Assembly: GCA_902826885.1 (NCBI GenBank)
Contig: CADEGL010000021.1
Location: forward strand, 1-35,235
Direction of reading: 5' to 3'
DNA from: an uncultured Alphaproteobacteria bacterium
GTDB lineage: Bacteria > Pseudomonadota > Alphaproteobacteria > CADEGL01
Length of the DNA: 35,235 nucleotides
Positions 24,366-32,090 of this stretch are shown here, one piece after another. Both the position numbers and the translations under genes were made by a program. Numbering within the stretch: position 1 is the first letter of the stretch; the number at the start of each line of letters is the position of its first letter. The notes beneath the pieces were generated by a model, which was not told the DNA's origin, ran no database searches, and saw nothing but the letters and a program-made list of their open reading frames with translations.

Positions 24366-25529
24366 GTGTCCGCCACCGCCTCGTCCGACCATCAGGAAAT
24401 CCGCGAATCGGTTCGCCGCCTGTGCGAGCAGTTTCCGGGCGAGTATTGGCGCAAGCTGGACCGCGAGAGCGAATATCCGGCCGCCTTCGTCGCGGCGTTG
24501 ACCGAGGCCGGTTTCCTGTCGGCCCTGATCCCGGAGGAATACGGCGGTTCGGGCCTGTCGCTGTCGGCCGCGGCGGCGATCCTGGAAGAGGTGCAGCACG
24601 CGGGCTGTAACGGCGGTGCCTGCCACGCGCAGATGTACATCATGGGCGCGCTTTTGCGGCACGGCAGCGAGGAGCAGAAGCGGCGTTACCTGCCCGAGAT
24701 CGCCTCGGGCACGCTGCGGCTCCAGGCCTTCGGCGTGACCGAGCCCGGCAGCGGCACCGACACCACCTCGCTCAAGACCTTCGCCCGCCGCGAGGGTGAC
24801 CGTTACATCGTGCGCGGCCAGAAGATCTGGACCTCGCGCGCGGCGCACTCGGACCTGATGCTGCTGCTGGCGCGCACGATGCCCAAGGAGCAGGTGGCCA
24901 AGCGTACCGACGGGCTTTCGATCTTTCTGGTCGACATGCGCGAAGCGCTCAAGAGCGGCCTCACCATCCGGCCCATCCGCACGATGATGAACCATTCGAC
25001 GACCGAGGTGTTCTTCGACGACGTGCCGATCCCCGCCGACAGCTTGGTGGGCGAGGAGGGCAAGGGGTTCCGCTACATCCTCTCCGGCATGAACGCCGAG
25101 CGCATCCTGATCGCGGCGGAATGCGTGGGCGACGCCAAATGGTTCATCGACAAGGCGACCGCCTATGCCAAGGAGCGCGTCGTCTTCGGCCGCCCGATCG
25201 GCCAGAACCAGGGCGTGCAGTTCCCGATCGCCCGCGCCTACGCCCAGATGCGCGCGGCGGAGCTGATGGTGCGCGAGGCGGCGCGCCTGTTCGAAGCGGG
25301 CGAGAACTGCGGCGCCGAGGCCAACATGGCCAAGATGCTGGCGGCCGAAGCCAGCTGGGCCGCGGCCGAGGCTTGCGTGCAGACCCATGGCGGCTTCGGC
25401 TTCGCCGAGGAGTACGACGTGGAACGGAAGTTCCGCGAGACGCGGCTTTATCAGGTGGCGCCGATTTCGACCAACCTGATCCTCTCGTTCCTGGCCGAGC
25501 ACGTGCTCGGCATGCCGCGCTCTTACTGA
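24366..25529 (+). CDS. Acyl-CoA dehydrogenase family flavoprotein
   Basis: The product is 387 residues, full length for the family, from a GTG at 24366 with GGGAG upstream. Features in order: an N-terminal helical domain with LIPEEYGGSGL, the FAD/substrate segment FGVTEPGSGTDTTSLKT, KIWTSRAAHSD, a beta-domain, and the C-terminal helical domain with QTHGGFGFAEEYDVER. At the place where many acyl-CoA dehydrogenases carry the catalytic base (YEGT) this protein has YQVAP (Q363). The base must therefore come from another position, as in isovaleryl-CoA-type enzymes, or the reaction differs. The enzyme would introduce a 2,3-double bond in an acyl-CoA and pass electrons to electron-transfer flavoprotein. 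No CoA ligase or hydratase is adjacent, so the substrate is unknown. Confidence 0.9.
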   Translation: MSATASSDHQEIRESVRRLCEQFPGEYWRKLDRESEYPAAFVAALTEAGFLSALIPEEYGGSGLSLSAAAAILEEVQHAGCNGGACHAQMYIMGALLRHGSEEQKRRYLPEIASGTLRLQAFGVTEPGSGTDTTSLKTFARREGDRYIVRGQKIWTSRAAHSDLMLLLARTMPKEQVAKRTDGLSIFLVDMREALKSGLTIRPIRTMMNHSTTEVFFDDVPIPADSLVGEEGKGFRYILSGMNAERILIAAECVGDAKWFIDKATAYAKERVVFGRPIGQNQGVQFPIARAYAQMRAAELMVREAARLFEAGENCGAEANMAKMLAAEASWAAAEACVQTHGGFGFAEEYDVERKFRETRLYQVAPISTNLILSFLAEHVLGMPRSY

Positions 25530-25555
25530 GCTTTCGTTCGGATAACCCTCTCCCC

Positions 25556-25619
25556 CTTCCCCTCCCTCGCAGGGGAGGGGAAGAGATTTTCATACCCTCT
25601 CCCCGGCAAGGGAGAGGGT
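25556..25619. repeat. Paired CCCTCTCC-type intergenic hairpins
   Basis: There are two adjacent stem-loops: CTTCCCCTCCC (25556-25566) with GGGAGGGGAAG (25573-25583), and ACCCTCTCCC (25594-25603) with GGGAGAGGGT (25610-25619). This pyrimidine/purine hairpin style is a common dispersed intergenic element in alpha- and other proteobacteria. It lies between the convergent acyl-CoA dehydrogenase and gamma-glutamyltransferase genes and could end both transcripts. No long T run follows. Confidence 0.72.
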
Positions 25620-25690
25620 GCGAGCGTTAGCGAACGGGAAAGAGGGAGAAAGAGCGCTGGGATGACGAATGTGGAGCGTGCTTCGTTCTC

Positions 25691-27469
25691 TCAGCGCGCA
25701 ACGGCGTAGGCGTGGCCGGTGCGCGGGTTGGCGGCGGCGCGGATGAGGCCGTCATCCTGCGAGCAGGCTTGCAGCCGTCCGATGGCCCAGCCGTCCTGCA
25801 CCTCGACCTTGTGCCCGCGTTTGCGCAGTTCCGCGATGGTGGCTTCGCCGAAGCGGTCCTCGACCGCCAGGTGGCCGGGCTTGGCCTCGCGCGGGTGGAA
25901 CGAGCTCGGCGGATGGTCGGTTACGAAGGCGGGCGCCTCGATGGCCTGCTGCAAATTCATGCCGTGATGGACATGGTGCAGGAAGAATTGCAGCGCCCAC
26001 TGATCCTGCCCGTCGCCGCCCGGCGAGCCGAAGGCCATGAACGGTTTGCCGTCGCGGAAGGCCAGGCCGGGGGTCAGCGTCGTGCGCGGCCGTCTTCCCG
26101 GCGCCAGGCTCGAAGGCAACCCTTCCTCTAGCCAGAACATCTGTGCGCGGGTGCCGAGGCAAAAGCCCAGCTCCGGGATGACCGGCGAGCTTTGCAGCCA
26201 GCCGCCGCTCGGCATCGCGGACACGACGTTACCGTGGCGGTCGATGACGTTGACGTTGACCGTGTCGCCGCTCTCGGCACCCATGTGCACGCGATTGGGC
26301 TCGCCTTCGCCCGCCGTCCGGCGGCGCGTTGGGTCCGGCATCCGAAACAGTGCCTGGGGAAGACGCCCCGGCTTGCCGCCGATCGCGCCCGGCCGCAGTT
26401 CGAGCGACGCCGTCTTACCGATCAGCTTGCGGCGGGCGTCGTTGTATTCCTTGCTCAACAGGGCCGCGAGCGGCACGTCCGTGAAATCCGGGTCGCCGTA
26501 ATAAGCGTCGCGGTCCACCATCGTCAGCTTCAGGCATTCGGCCAGCAGATGAACAAAGTCCGCGCCGTTCGGCTCAAGCGATGCGATGTCGAAGCCTTCC
26601 AGCAGCGCAAGCGTTTGCAGGAACGCGGGCCCCTGACCCCACGCACCCGTCTTGGCGACCGTGATGCCGTGATAGGTGTATTCCGCCGGCGCCTCGTAGG
26701 TGGCTTTGTACGTCGCGAGATCGGCGGCGCTTAGAAGGCCGCGCTGCCGTCCGCCGGTGCCGTCCGGCCGTTCGCTCTCGCAGAACTTGCCGATCGCCTC
26801 GGCAACGAAGCCGCGATAGTAGGCATGACGCGCAGCCTCGATCTCCGCCTCGCGTCCGCCCTTCGCGGCTTCCGCTTCCTTGAGAATCCGTTCGTAGGTA
26901 TCCGCCAGTTTCACGTTGCGATGGATCGAGCCCGGCGCGGGCGCCGCGCGGCCGACCAGGTAAACGGCGGCGGAATCCGGCCAATGGGTCGCCAGCACCT
27001 CGGCCACGCCGGCTGTATATTTCGAAAGCTGCTTGGTGACGGGATAGCCGTTGCGCGCATAGCCGATGGCGGCCTCCAGCACGTCGCGCACGCGCATGGT
27101 GCCGTGGTCGCGCAGAAGTTGCATCCAGGCGTCGAACGCGCCGGGCACGACCGCGGCCATCAACCCCGTGCCGGGCACCGCGTTCAGTCCCGCCGCGTGG
27201 TAGGCCGCGATGGTGGCGCGCGCGGGCGCCGGGCCCTGGCCGCATAGGACGAAACGCCGCCCTAGGCGTACGTCATAGCCCACGAGAGGCACGTCGCCGC
27301 CCAATCCGTTCTGATGGGGCTCGACCACCTGCAGGACGAAGCCGGCCGCGACCACGGCGTCGAAGGCATTGCCTCCGCGCTCCAGAATGCCCATGCCGAC
27401 GGTAGAGGGCAGCCAATGGGTCGACGAGACGGCGCCGAAGCTGCCCTGGAGTTCTGGCCTCGTGGTCAT
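25691..27469 (-). CDS. Gamma-glutamyltransferase family protein (Ntn hydrolase)
   Basis: The product is 592 residues from the ATG at 27469, which has GAGGG upstream. The in-frame start at 27523 overlaps the preceding gene and was not used. The family fold is clear: the N-terminal SSTHWLPSTVGMGILERGGN with AFDAVVAAGF, HQNGLGGDVP, and the autoprocessing site before T403 in GDTVNVNVIDRHGN, followed by PGRRPRTTLTP and GSPGGDGQ. The nucleophile threonine is present, so self-cleavage into two chains is expected. The residues after it (VNVNV) differ from the THYSVVD of classical enzymes. No signal peptide is seen, so it is probably cytoplasmic. Relatives include oxamate amidohydrolases and cephalosporin acylases. 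It may cleave gamma-glutamyl or amide bonds. It lies 17 bases after the lipoprotein gene. Confidence 0.87.
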   Translation of the reverse strand: MTTRPELQGSFGAVSSTHWLPSTVGMGILERGGNAFDAVVAAGFVLQVVEPHQNGLGGDVPLVGYDVRLGRRFVLCGQGPAPARATIAAYHAAGLNAVPGTGLMAAVVPGAFDAWMQLLRDHGTMRVRDVLEAAIGYARNGYPVTKQLSKYTAGVAEVLATHWPDSAAVYLVGRAAPAPGSIHRNVKLADTYERILKEAEAAKGGREAEIEAARHAYYRGFVAEAIGKFCESERPDGTGGRQRGLLSAADLATYKATYEAPAEYTYHGITVAKTGAWGQGPAFLQTLALLEGFDIASLEPNGADFVHLLAECLKLTMVDRDAYYGDPDFTDVPLAALLSKEYNDARRKLIGKTASLELRPGAIGGKPGRLPQALFRMPDPTRRRTAGEGEPNRVHMGAESGDTVNVNVIDRHGNVVSAMPSGGWLQSSPVIPELGFCLGTRAQMFWLEEGLPSSLAPGRRPRTTLTPGLAFRDGKPFMAFGSPGGDGQDQWALQFFLHHVHHGMNLQQAIEAPAFVTDHPPSSFHPREAKPGHLAVEDRFGEATIAELRKRGHKVEVQDGWAIGRLQACSQDDGLIRAAANPRTGHAYAVAR

Positions 27470-27486
27470 TTCGCCCTCGGGACGTT

Positions 27487-28122
27487 CTAAGAGGTCTTGT
27501 CCTTGCCCTCGCGCAGCGTCCACTGGACGAGGCGTTTCAGCACCTTGCCCATGGCCTCGTTGTAGGCCGTCACGACCGCGTCGATGTCGGTTCCCGCCGC
27601 GGTCTCGCGATACTCGAAGGTGTCGTCCGCGACGATCACGCGCTCTGGCATCTTCACCAGCTTGGCGTTCATGCGGATTAGGACTTGGGGGGCCTGGCCT
27701 TCGTGATAAATGGCGACGAACTCGCGCAGCTCTGTCTTAAGCGCATAGTCCGCCCGCAAGCCGCTGCCGTCGCGTCCGACCGCCTGGATCTTGTTGGTCC
27801 GCTCGAAGGACTCGATGATACGGGTCTGGACCATGCGGGGCGCCCGGTCCGCCCATGCCACGCCCTTATAATATTCCACGGCCAGAGGAGCGGGGCGCAG
27901 TGCGATCCGAGTGGTGTTGATGTGATTGGCCGAGATGGGTTCGGACACCACGAGCTGCCATTTCACGTCGGGCAGGCTTTGGTCGTAGGTGCTTTTGGCC
28001 GACAGCTCGTAAAGCTTCGGGCCCGGTCCGCTGCCGGGCAGTTCCGCGTTGATACACCCGGCGAGACTTAAGGACGCGGCCAGGGCCAACAACGCGAACG
28101 GACGGTTCCGGTGCCGGATCAT
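27487..28122 (-). CDS. ABC-type transport auxiliary lipoprotein (PqiC-like), outer-membrane linked
   Basis: The product is 211 residues. It has a lipoprotein signal peptide with lipobox LAGC (C23 lipidated), then a domain beginning KLYELSAKSTYDQSLPDVKW of the PqiC/DUF330 type and a basic C-terminus. Its ATG overlaps the stop of mlaD in ATGA, so translation is coupled. In other systems this lipoprotein is anchored in the outer membrane and accepts phospholipid from the MCE protein tunnel. Here it takes the place in the operon where E. coli has mlaC and mlaB, neither of which is present as a separate gene. Assignment to the family is good; the cargo and direction of transport are unknown. Confidence 0.85.
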   Translation of the reverse strand: MIRHRNRPFALLALAASLSLAGCINAELPGSGPGPKLYELSAKSTYDQSLPDVKWQLVVSEPISANHINTTRIALRPAPLAVEYYKGVAWADRAPRMVQTRIIESFERTNKIQAVGRDGSGLRADYALKTELREFVAIYHEGQAPQVLIRMNAKLVKMPERVIVADDTFEYRETAAGTDIDAVVTAYNEAMGKVLKRLVQWTLREGKDKTS

Positions 28123-29075
28123 TTCGCTTGATACCCCGATTCGTTGGGATCGCCGAACAGGAAGCGCGAAGGATTGGATTCCATCCGCTCGGATACGCGG
28201 TTCAAGGTCGATACCAGCGTGCGCATGTCTTGGACAAGCTGAGTCAGATCGTAAAGGCCCACGGCGGAGAAGTCGCGGATGGGCCCGCGGTTTTCCGCGA
28301 TCATCTCGTCCAGCTGGGTGGCCATGGCCTTGCCGGCCGCCGCCGCCGCGCGCACTTCCTCGATCGTCGGCGGCACTTCCTTCGCGGCTTTACGGATGTC
28401 CGGGCTGATTTCCGCCAGATCCTTGCGAAGATCGTCCGTCAACGCCTTGGCCGAACGCGCCGCCAACGTCAGCTCGTTCATCGTTTTCGTGCCTTCCGTC
28501 GCAAGCTTCCCGATGTCCTCGGACTTGTCGGCAAGGGCACCCGTCAACTTGACGACATTCTGCAGCGTGTCGGTGACGGCCTTCTGGTTCTCGTCGCTGA
28601 GGAATTTCTCGACGCGCGCCATCACGGTGGGAATGCTTTCTAGGATTTGCTCGATCCGGGATGCCCGCGATGGAATTTCCGGCATGTCCTGGTCGGCTTG
28701 CGCGACCAGAAGCGGCGATTCCTGCTTGCCCGGGTGGATCTGGATGTAGGCGATCCCGGTAATGCCTTGCATGCCCAGCGACGCTTCGGCGTCCTGCTTG
28801 ATCGGAGTGTCCTTGGCGACCTGGATGACGACTTCGATGCGCTGGACGTTCTGCGGATCGATTCGGATGGTCTTGACCGTGCCGACGGGCACGCCCTGCA
28901 GGCGGACGTTGCTGCCTTCGTTCAGGCCGGTGACGGAGCCCGCAAAATAAATCCGATACAAGGCGTATTGTTGCTCGAGCTGAAACTTGCCCAGCCAGAT
29001 GACGAAGCCAACCATCCCGGCCACCAAGACCAGGACAAAACCACCGACCAGCATGTTCCGGGCATGGGGTTCCAT
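28119..29075 (-). CDS. mlaD: MCE-domain protein MlaD, periplasmic part of a lipid ABC transporter
   Basis: The product is 318 residues from an ATG at 29075, eight bases after the mlaF stop; no strong ribosome site is visible, and an in-frame ATG at 29156 lies inside mlaF. One transmembrane helix (about 8-29) anchors it to the inner membrane. An MCE domain follows (about 38-116) with VTGLNEGSNVRLQGVPVG and GITGIAYIQI. The remaining 200 residues are alpha-helical, rich in K/E/A/T and likely coiled, with repeated spacing as in tunnel-forming MCE proteins; this is much longer than E. coli MlaD (about 183). It forms a hexameric lipid channel with MlaE and MlaF. The stop overlaps the lipoprotein start. 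Confidence 0.9.
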   Translation of the reverse strand: MEPHARNMLVGGFVLVLVAGMVGFVIWLGKFQLEQQYALYRIYFAGSVTGLNEGSNVRLQGVPVGTVKTIRIDPQNVQRIEVVIQVAKDTPIKQDAEASLGMQGITGIAYIQIHPGKQESPLLVAQADQDMPEIPSRASRIEQILESIPTVMARVEKFLSDENQKAVTDTLQNVVKLTGALADKSEDIGKLATEGTKTMNELTLAARSAKALTDDLRKDLAEISPDIRKAAKEVPPTIEEVRAAAAAGKAMATQLDEMIAENRGPIRDFSAVGLYDLTQLVQDMRTLVSTLNRVSERMESNPSRFLFGDPNESGYQAK

Positions 29076-29083
29076 GGATGCGT

Positions 29084-29866
29084 TCAGGCCTTTTTCTTTT
29101 CCGCCGACTGCTGTGCCGCCCGGCCGCGCGGTCCGTGGAAATACGCTTTGATCCACGGGTGTTCGTTGGCCATGTGTTCCTCGAGCGTGCCGACGACGAC
29201 CTTCTTATCCACCAGGACCGCGATACGGTCGCAGACGGACACAAGGCTGTCCAGATCGTGTGTGACCAGAAACACGGAAAGCCCCAGCGCTTGCTGGAGA
29301 TTCCGCATCAGGGAGTCGAATTCGGCGGCGCTGATCGGGTCCAGCCCGGCGGTCGGCTCGTCCAGGAACAAGAGATCGGGCTCCAGCGCCAGCGCGCGCG
29401 CCAAGGCCGCGCGTTTGCGCATGCCGCCCGACAGCTCCGAGGGAAACTTGTCGACCGTGTCCGGCGGCAGGCCGACCAGGCTGTTCTTCACCGCCGTGAT
29501 CTCGTCCCGCAACTTGGGGCCGAGCGTCATGAATTCGTTCATCGGGACTTGGATGTTCTGCCCGACGGTCAGCGAGCTGAACAGGGCGCCATCCTGAAAC
29601 AGCACGCCGAAATGCGTTCGCAGGTCGCGCCAACCGTCTTCGTCCAGCTTGTCGACGTCGCGGCCCAGGATCTCGATCTTGCCGGCGGCGTGCGGGTTGA
29701 GGCCAACGATGGTTCGCAACAAGACGGATTTGCCCGCACCGGACGCGCCGACGACACCCAGAACCTCGCCGCGCTCCATTTCCAAGTTCAACCCGTCGTG
29801 CAGCACGTTGCCGCCGATTTCGGTCTTGAGGTCCGATATGCGGATCGCGAGGTCGGAGCGGGCCAT
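29084..29866 (-). CDS. mlaF: Lipid transport ABC ATPase MlaF
   Basis: The product is 260 residues from the ATG at 29866, which shares one base with the mlaE stop (TGATG). Walker A is GASGAGKS (40-47), the signature LSGGMRKRAALARAL (from 145) with the K-R typical of Mla ATPases, and Walker B LLFLDEPTAGLDP (165-177), followed by the switch histidine in LVTHDLDS. It is the cytoplasmic ATPase of the MlaEFD complex that moves phospholipids between inner and outer membranes. The alternative start at 30004 lies inside mlaE. A short alanine/lysine-rich tail ends the protein. Confidence 0.93.
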   Translation of the reverse strand: MARSDLAIRISDLKTEIGGNVLHDGLNLEMERGEVLGVVGASGAGKSVLLRTIVGLNPHAAGKIEILGRDVDKLDEDGWRDLRTHFGVLFQDGALFSSLTVGQNIQVPMNEFMTLGPKLRDEITAVKNSLVGLPPDTVDKFPSELSGGMRKRAALARALALEPDLLFLDEPTAGLDPISAAEFDSLMRNLQQALGLSVFLVTHDLDSLVSVCDRIAVLVDKKVVVGTLEEHMANEHPWIKAYFHGPRGRAAQQSAEKKKA

Positions 29867-31050
29867 CAAATCCCCAGCCGCGAGTAGAGGATCGAGAAGA
29901 TGGCGTCGAACACAATCACCAGGAAGATCGATTCGACCACGGATTGGGTCGTGCGGCGGCCGACGGCGTCGGCGCTGCCCTTGACCTTGAGCCCATAACG
30001 GCAACCGACCATCGCGATGAGGAAGCCGAACACGGGCGCCTTGGCCATCCCGACCCAGAAATGCCGGATCGGCACGTTTTCCTGAAGCTGCTGTAGGAAC
30101 TGCTGGGGTGGCATGTCCAGGATGGTCATGGTCGCCACCGCGGCCCCGAACAGTCCGACGATGTCGGCGTAGAAGCCCAACAGCGGCATCGTGATCGTCA
30201 GCGCGAAGATGCGCGGCAGCACCAAAATATCCAGCGGATCGAGGCCCAGGGTACGGATGGCATCGATCTCCTCGCGGATTCGCATGGTGCCGATCTGGGC
30301 CGTGAAGGCGCTGCCCGAACGGCCCGCGACCAGGATGGCCGTGATCAGGATGCCGATCTCGCGCAGGATCGACAGGCCGGCCAGGTTGACCGTGAAGACT
30401 TCCGCGCCGAAGGCGCGAAGCTGGTCGATGCCCTGATAGGCCAGCACCACGCCGATCAAGAACGACAGAAGTCCGACGATGGGCAGCGCGTTGAGGCCGA
30501 CGCGCTCGATCTGATTGACCGTGGCGGTCCAGCGGATGCGCTGCGGCTGGACGATGGAGCGCGCGATGCCGATGACGATCGTGCCGAAGAAGCTGAGAAG
30601 ATCCTGCGCTTCCGACCAGGCACGCAGCGTGTTCGCGCCCAGCTCGTCCAGCGAGTGAAGGACCGGGTTTTGCCGGCGGCGGCGGGTCGTCTTGTCCGGC
30701 CCCTTTTGGAGATCCTTCTCCAGCCGGTCGATGAGGGCTCTATGGGCCGCCTTGCCCCCCGTGATCTCCACGGCCCGGCCGCCGTCATGCAGTTTTTTCC
30801 ACAGCCGGTAAATGGCCCAGGCACCCGAGGAGTCGAGCGCGGTGACCGCGCCGAGATCCAGTTTCACGTCGCCCTCGGGGGGAATCGCATAGTCGCGTAG
30901 CGATTGGTCGAGCTTCGAGACCGTGGCGATGTCCCAGCGGCCCGCGAACTTCAGGGCGACACCGCCATCCGTGCGCTCGGCCCTGAGCGAGCCGGCCGCT
31001 TCCGGCTGGGCTTTGCCGCCCGGATGATTTTCGGCTTCTGTCTCAGCCAC
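29866..31050 (-). CDS. mlaE: MlaE-type lipid transport permease with N-terminal STAS domain
   Basis: The product is about 394 residues from a GTG at 31050 (AAGGG close upstream). A TTG at 31068 would add six residues; both overlap the 3' end of the agmatinase gene. Residues of about 25-115 form a STAS domain, with DVKLDLGAVTALDSSGAWAI as its core strand and loop. In E. coli the equivalent is the separate MlaB. From about residue 160 the MlaE permease follows, with LPIVGLLSFLIGVVLAYQG, GRSGSAFTAQIGTMRIREEID and four or more helices. The fusion couples a regulatory domain directly to the pore and explains the lack of mlaB. It acts in the inner membrane with MlaF and MlaD encoded just downstream. 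Confidence 0.9.
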   Translation of the reverse strand: MAETEAENHPGGKAQPEAAGSLRAERTDGGVALKFAGRWDIATVSKLDQSLRDYAIPPEGDVKLDLGAVTALDSSGAWAIYRLWKKLHDGGRAVEITGGKAAHRALIDRLEKDLQKGPDKTTRRRRQNPVLHSLDELGANTLRAWSEAQDLLSFFGTIVIGIARSIVQPQRIRWTATVNQIERVGLNALPIVGLLSFLIGVVLAYQGIDQLRAFGAEVFTVNLAGLSILREIGILITAILVAGRSGSAFTAQIGTMRIREEIDAIRTLGLDPLDILVLPRIFALTITMPLLGFYADIVGLFGAAVATMTILDMPPQQFLQQLQENVPIRHFWVGMAKAPVFGFLIAMVGCRYGLKVKGSADAVGRRTTQSVVESIFLVIVFDAIFSILYSRLGI

Positions 31051-32014
31051 GGCCCTTGCGCCTGGCAACGGCTTCGGCCATCGGACAGAGGATCTCGAAC
31101 ATCATGGTCGCGCCGACCAGCGCAGTGTTGCCGGACATGTCGAAGGGCGGAGACACCTCGACCACGTCGGCGCCGACGATGTCGAGGCCGCGCAGGCCGC
31201 GCAGCATGTGCTGCGCCTCGAAGGTGGTGAAACCGCCGATCTCCGGGGTGCCCGTGCCGGGCGCATAAACCGGGTCCAGCCCGTCGACGTCGAAGCTGAT
31301 ATAGACCGGGCCGTCGCCGATCACGCGGCGCGCTTCCGCGATCACCGCGTCAACGCCGATCTTGTAGAACTCCTCGATATAAATGACGCGCATGCCGGTC
31401 TGCTCGGCGAAGTCCATGTCACGTTCGCCGTACAGCGAGCCACGGATGCCGATCTGGACCGTGCGCTTGGGGTCCAAAAGCCCTTCCTCGACCGCCCGGC
31501 GGAACGGCGTGCCATGGGTGTATTTGTGGCCGCCGAAATAACGGTCCCACGTGTCGGAATGGGCGTCGAAATGAACCATGCCCACCGGCTGGTCGCGGCA
31601 GATCGCGCGCATGATGGGCAGGGTGATCAGGTGGTCGCCACCGGCGGAGAGGGGCGTGGCGCCGGCCGCGTGGATGCGTTTGTAGAAGGTCTCGACCCGC
31701 TCCAGCGTGTCCACCAGATCGATCGGGTTGACCCCGACATCGCCGAGGTCGGCCACTTTGCACAGGTCATAGGGCTTCGTGCGCGTGACGTGGTGGACCA
31801 ATCGCATCAGGGTCGATTGGTTCCTGATCTCGCGCGGGCCGTGCCGCGCGCCAGCCCGGTTCGTCGTGCCGCCGTCCCACGGCACGCCGACGATCGCGAT
31901 GTCGACCAGGGACGGGTCGTCGATCAGCGGCAACCGCATGAAGGTCGCGGGGCCCGCGAAACGCGGCAGGACATCGCCACGGATCGGGCGGAAGCGGTGT
32001 TGGTCGTCGGCCAT
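31043..32014 (-). CDS. speB: Agmatinase/ureohydrolase family enzyme
   Basis: The product is 323 residues from the ATG at 32014 (GGGGA upstream). The binuclear manganese ligands are all visible: H128 in GGDH, D150, H152 and D154 in HFDAHSD, and D242 and D244 in SFDVDGLDP. GVPWDGGTTNRAGARHGPR near the N-terminus and the loop FGGHKYTHGTPFRRA resemble agmatinases and guanidinobutyrase/guanidinopropionase rather than arginase. The reaction is hydrolysis of a guanidino group to urea plus amine. The exact substrate is open. Its 3' end overlaps the MlaE start by a few bases, tying it to the lipid transport operon at the transcript level although the functions appear unrelated. Confidence 0.87.
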   Translation of the reverse strand: MADDQHRFRPIRGDVLPRFAGPATFMRLPLIDDPSLVDIAIVGVPWDGGTTNRAGARHGPREIRNQSTLMRLVHHVTRTKPYDLCKVADLGDVGVNPIDLVDTLERVETFYKRIHAAGATPLSAGGDHLITLPIMRAICRDQPVGMVHFDAHSDTWDRYFGGHKYTHGTPFRRAVEEGLLDPKRTVQIGIRGSLYGERDMDFAEQTGMRVIYIEEFYKIGVDAVIAEARRVIGDGPVYISFDVDGLDPVYAPGTGTPEIGGFTTFEAQHMLRGLRGLDIVGADVVEVSPPFDMSGNTALVGATMMFEILCPMAEAVARRKGRG

Positions 32015-32048
32015 TGGCAAAATCCCCGGGCGGTGGGCGGTGCCGGCG

Positions 32049-32054
32049 ATTATA
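32049..32054 (-). promoter_or_regulatory. Perfect -10 box upstream of the agmatinase gene
   Basis: On the minus strand TATAAT (32054-32049) lies in the 76-base gap between the acetyltransferase stop and the agmatinase start, 34 bases before the ATG. No good -35 is seen at 16-19 bases. It may give an internal promoter for the agmatinase-mla genes. Confidence 0.38.
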
Positions 32055-32090
32055 GGCGATCCCGGCTTCGCGCGCGCCTTCCCTCGGCGG

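Noticed and set aside
25556..25619. CRISPR-like repeat array
   Set aside because: Only two different hairpins with no regular spacers or repeated direct units; fits dispersed intergenic hairpins instead.
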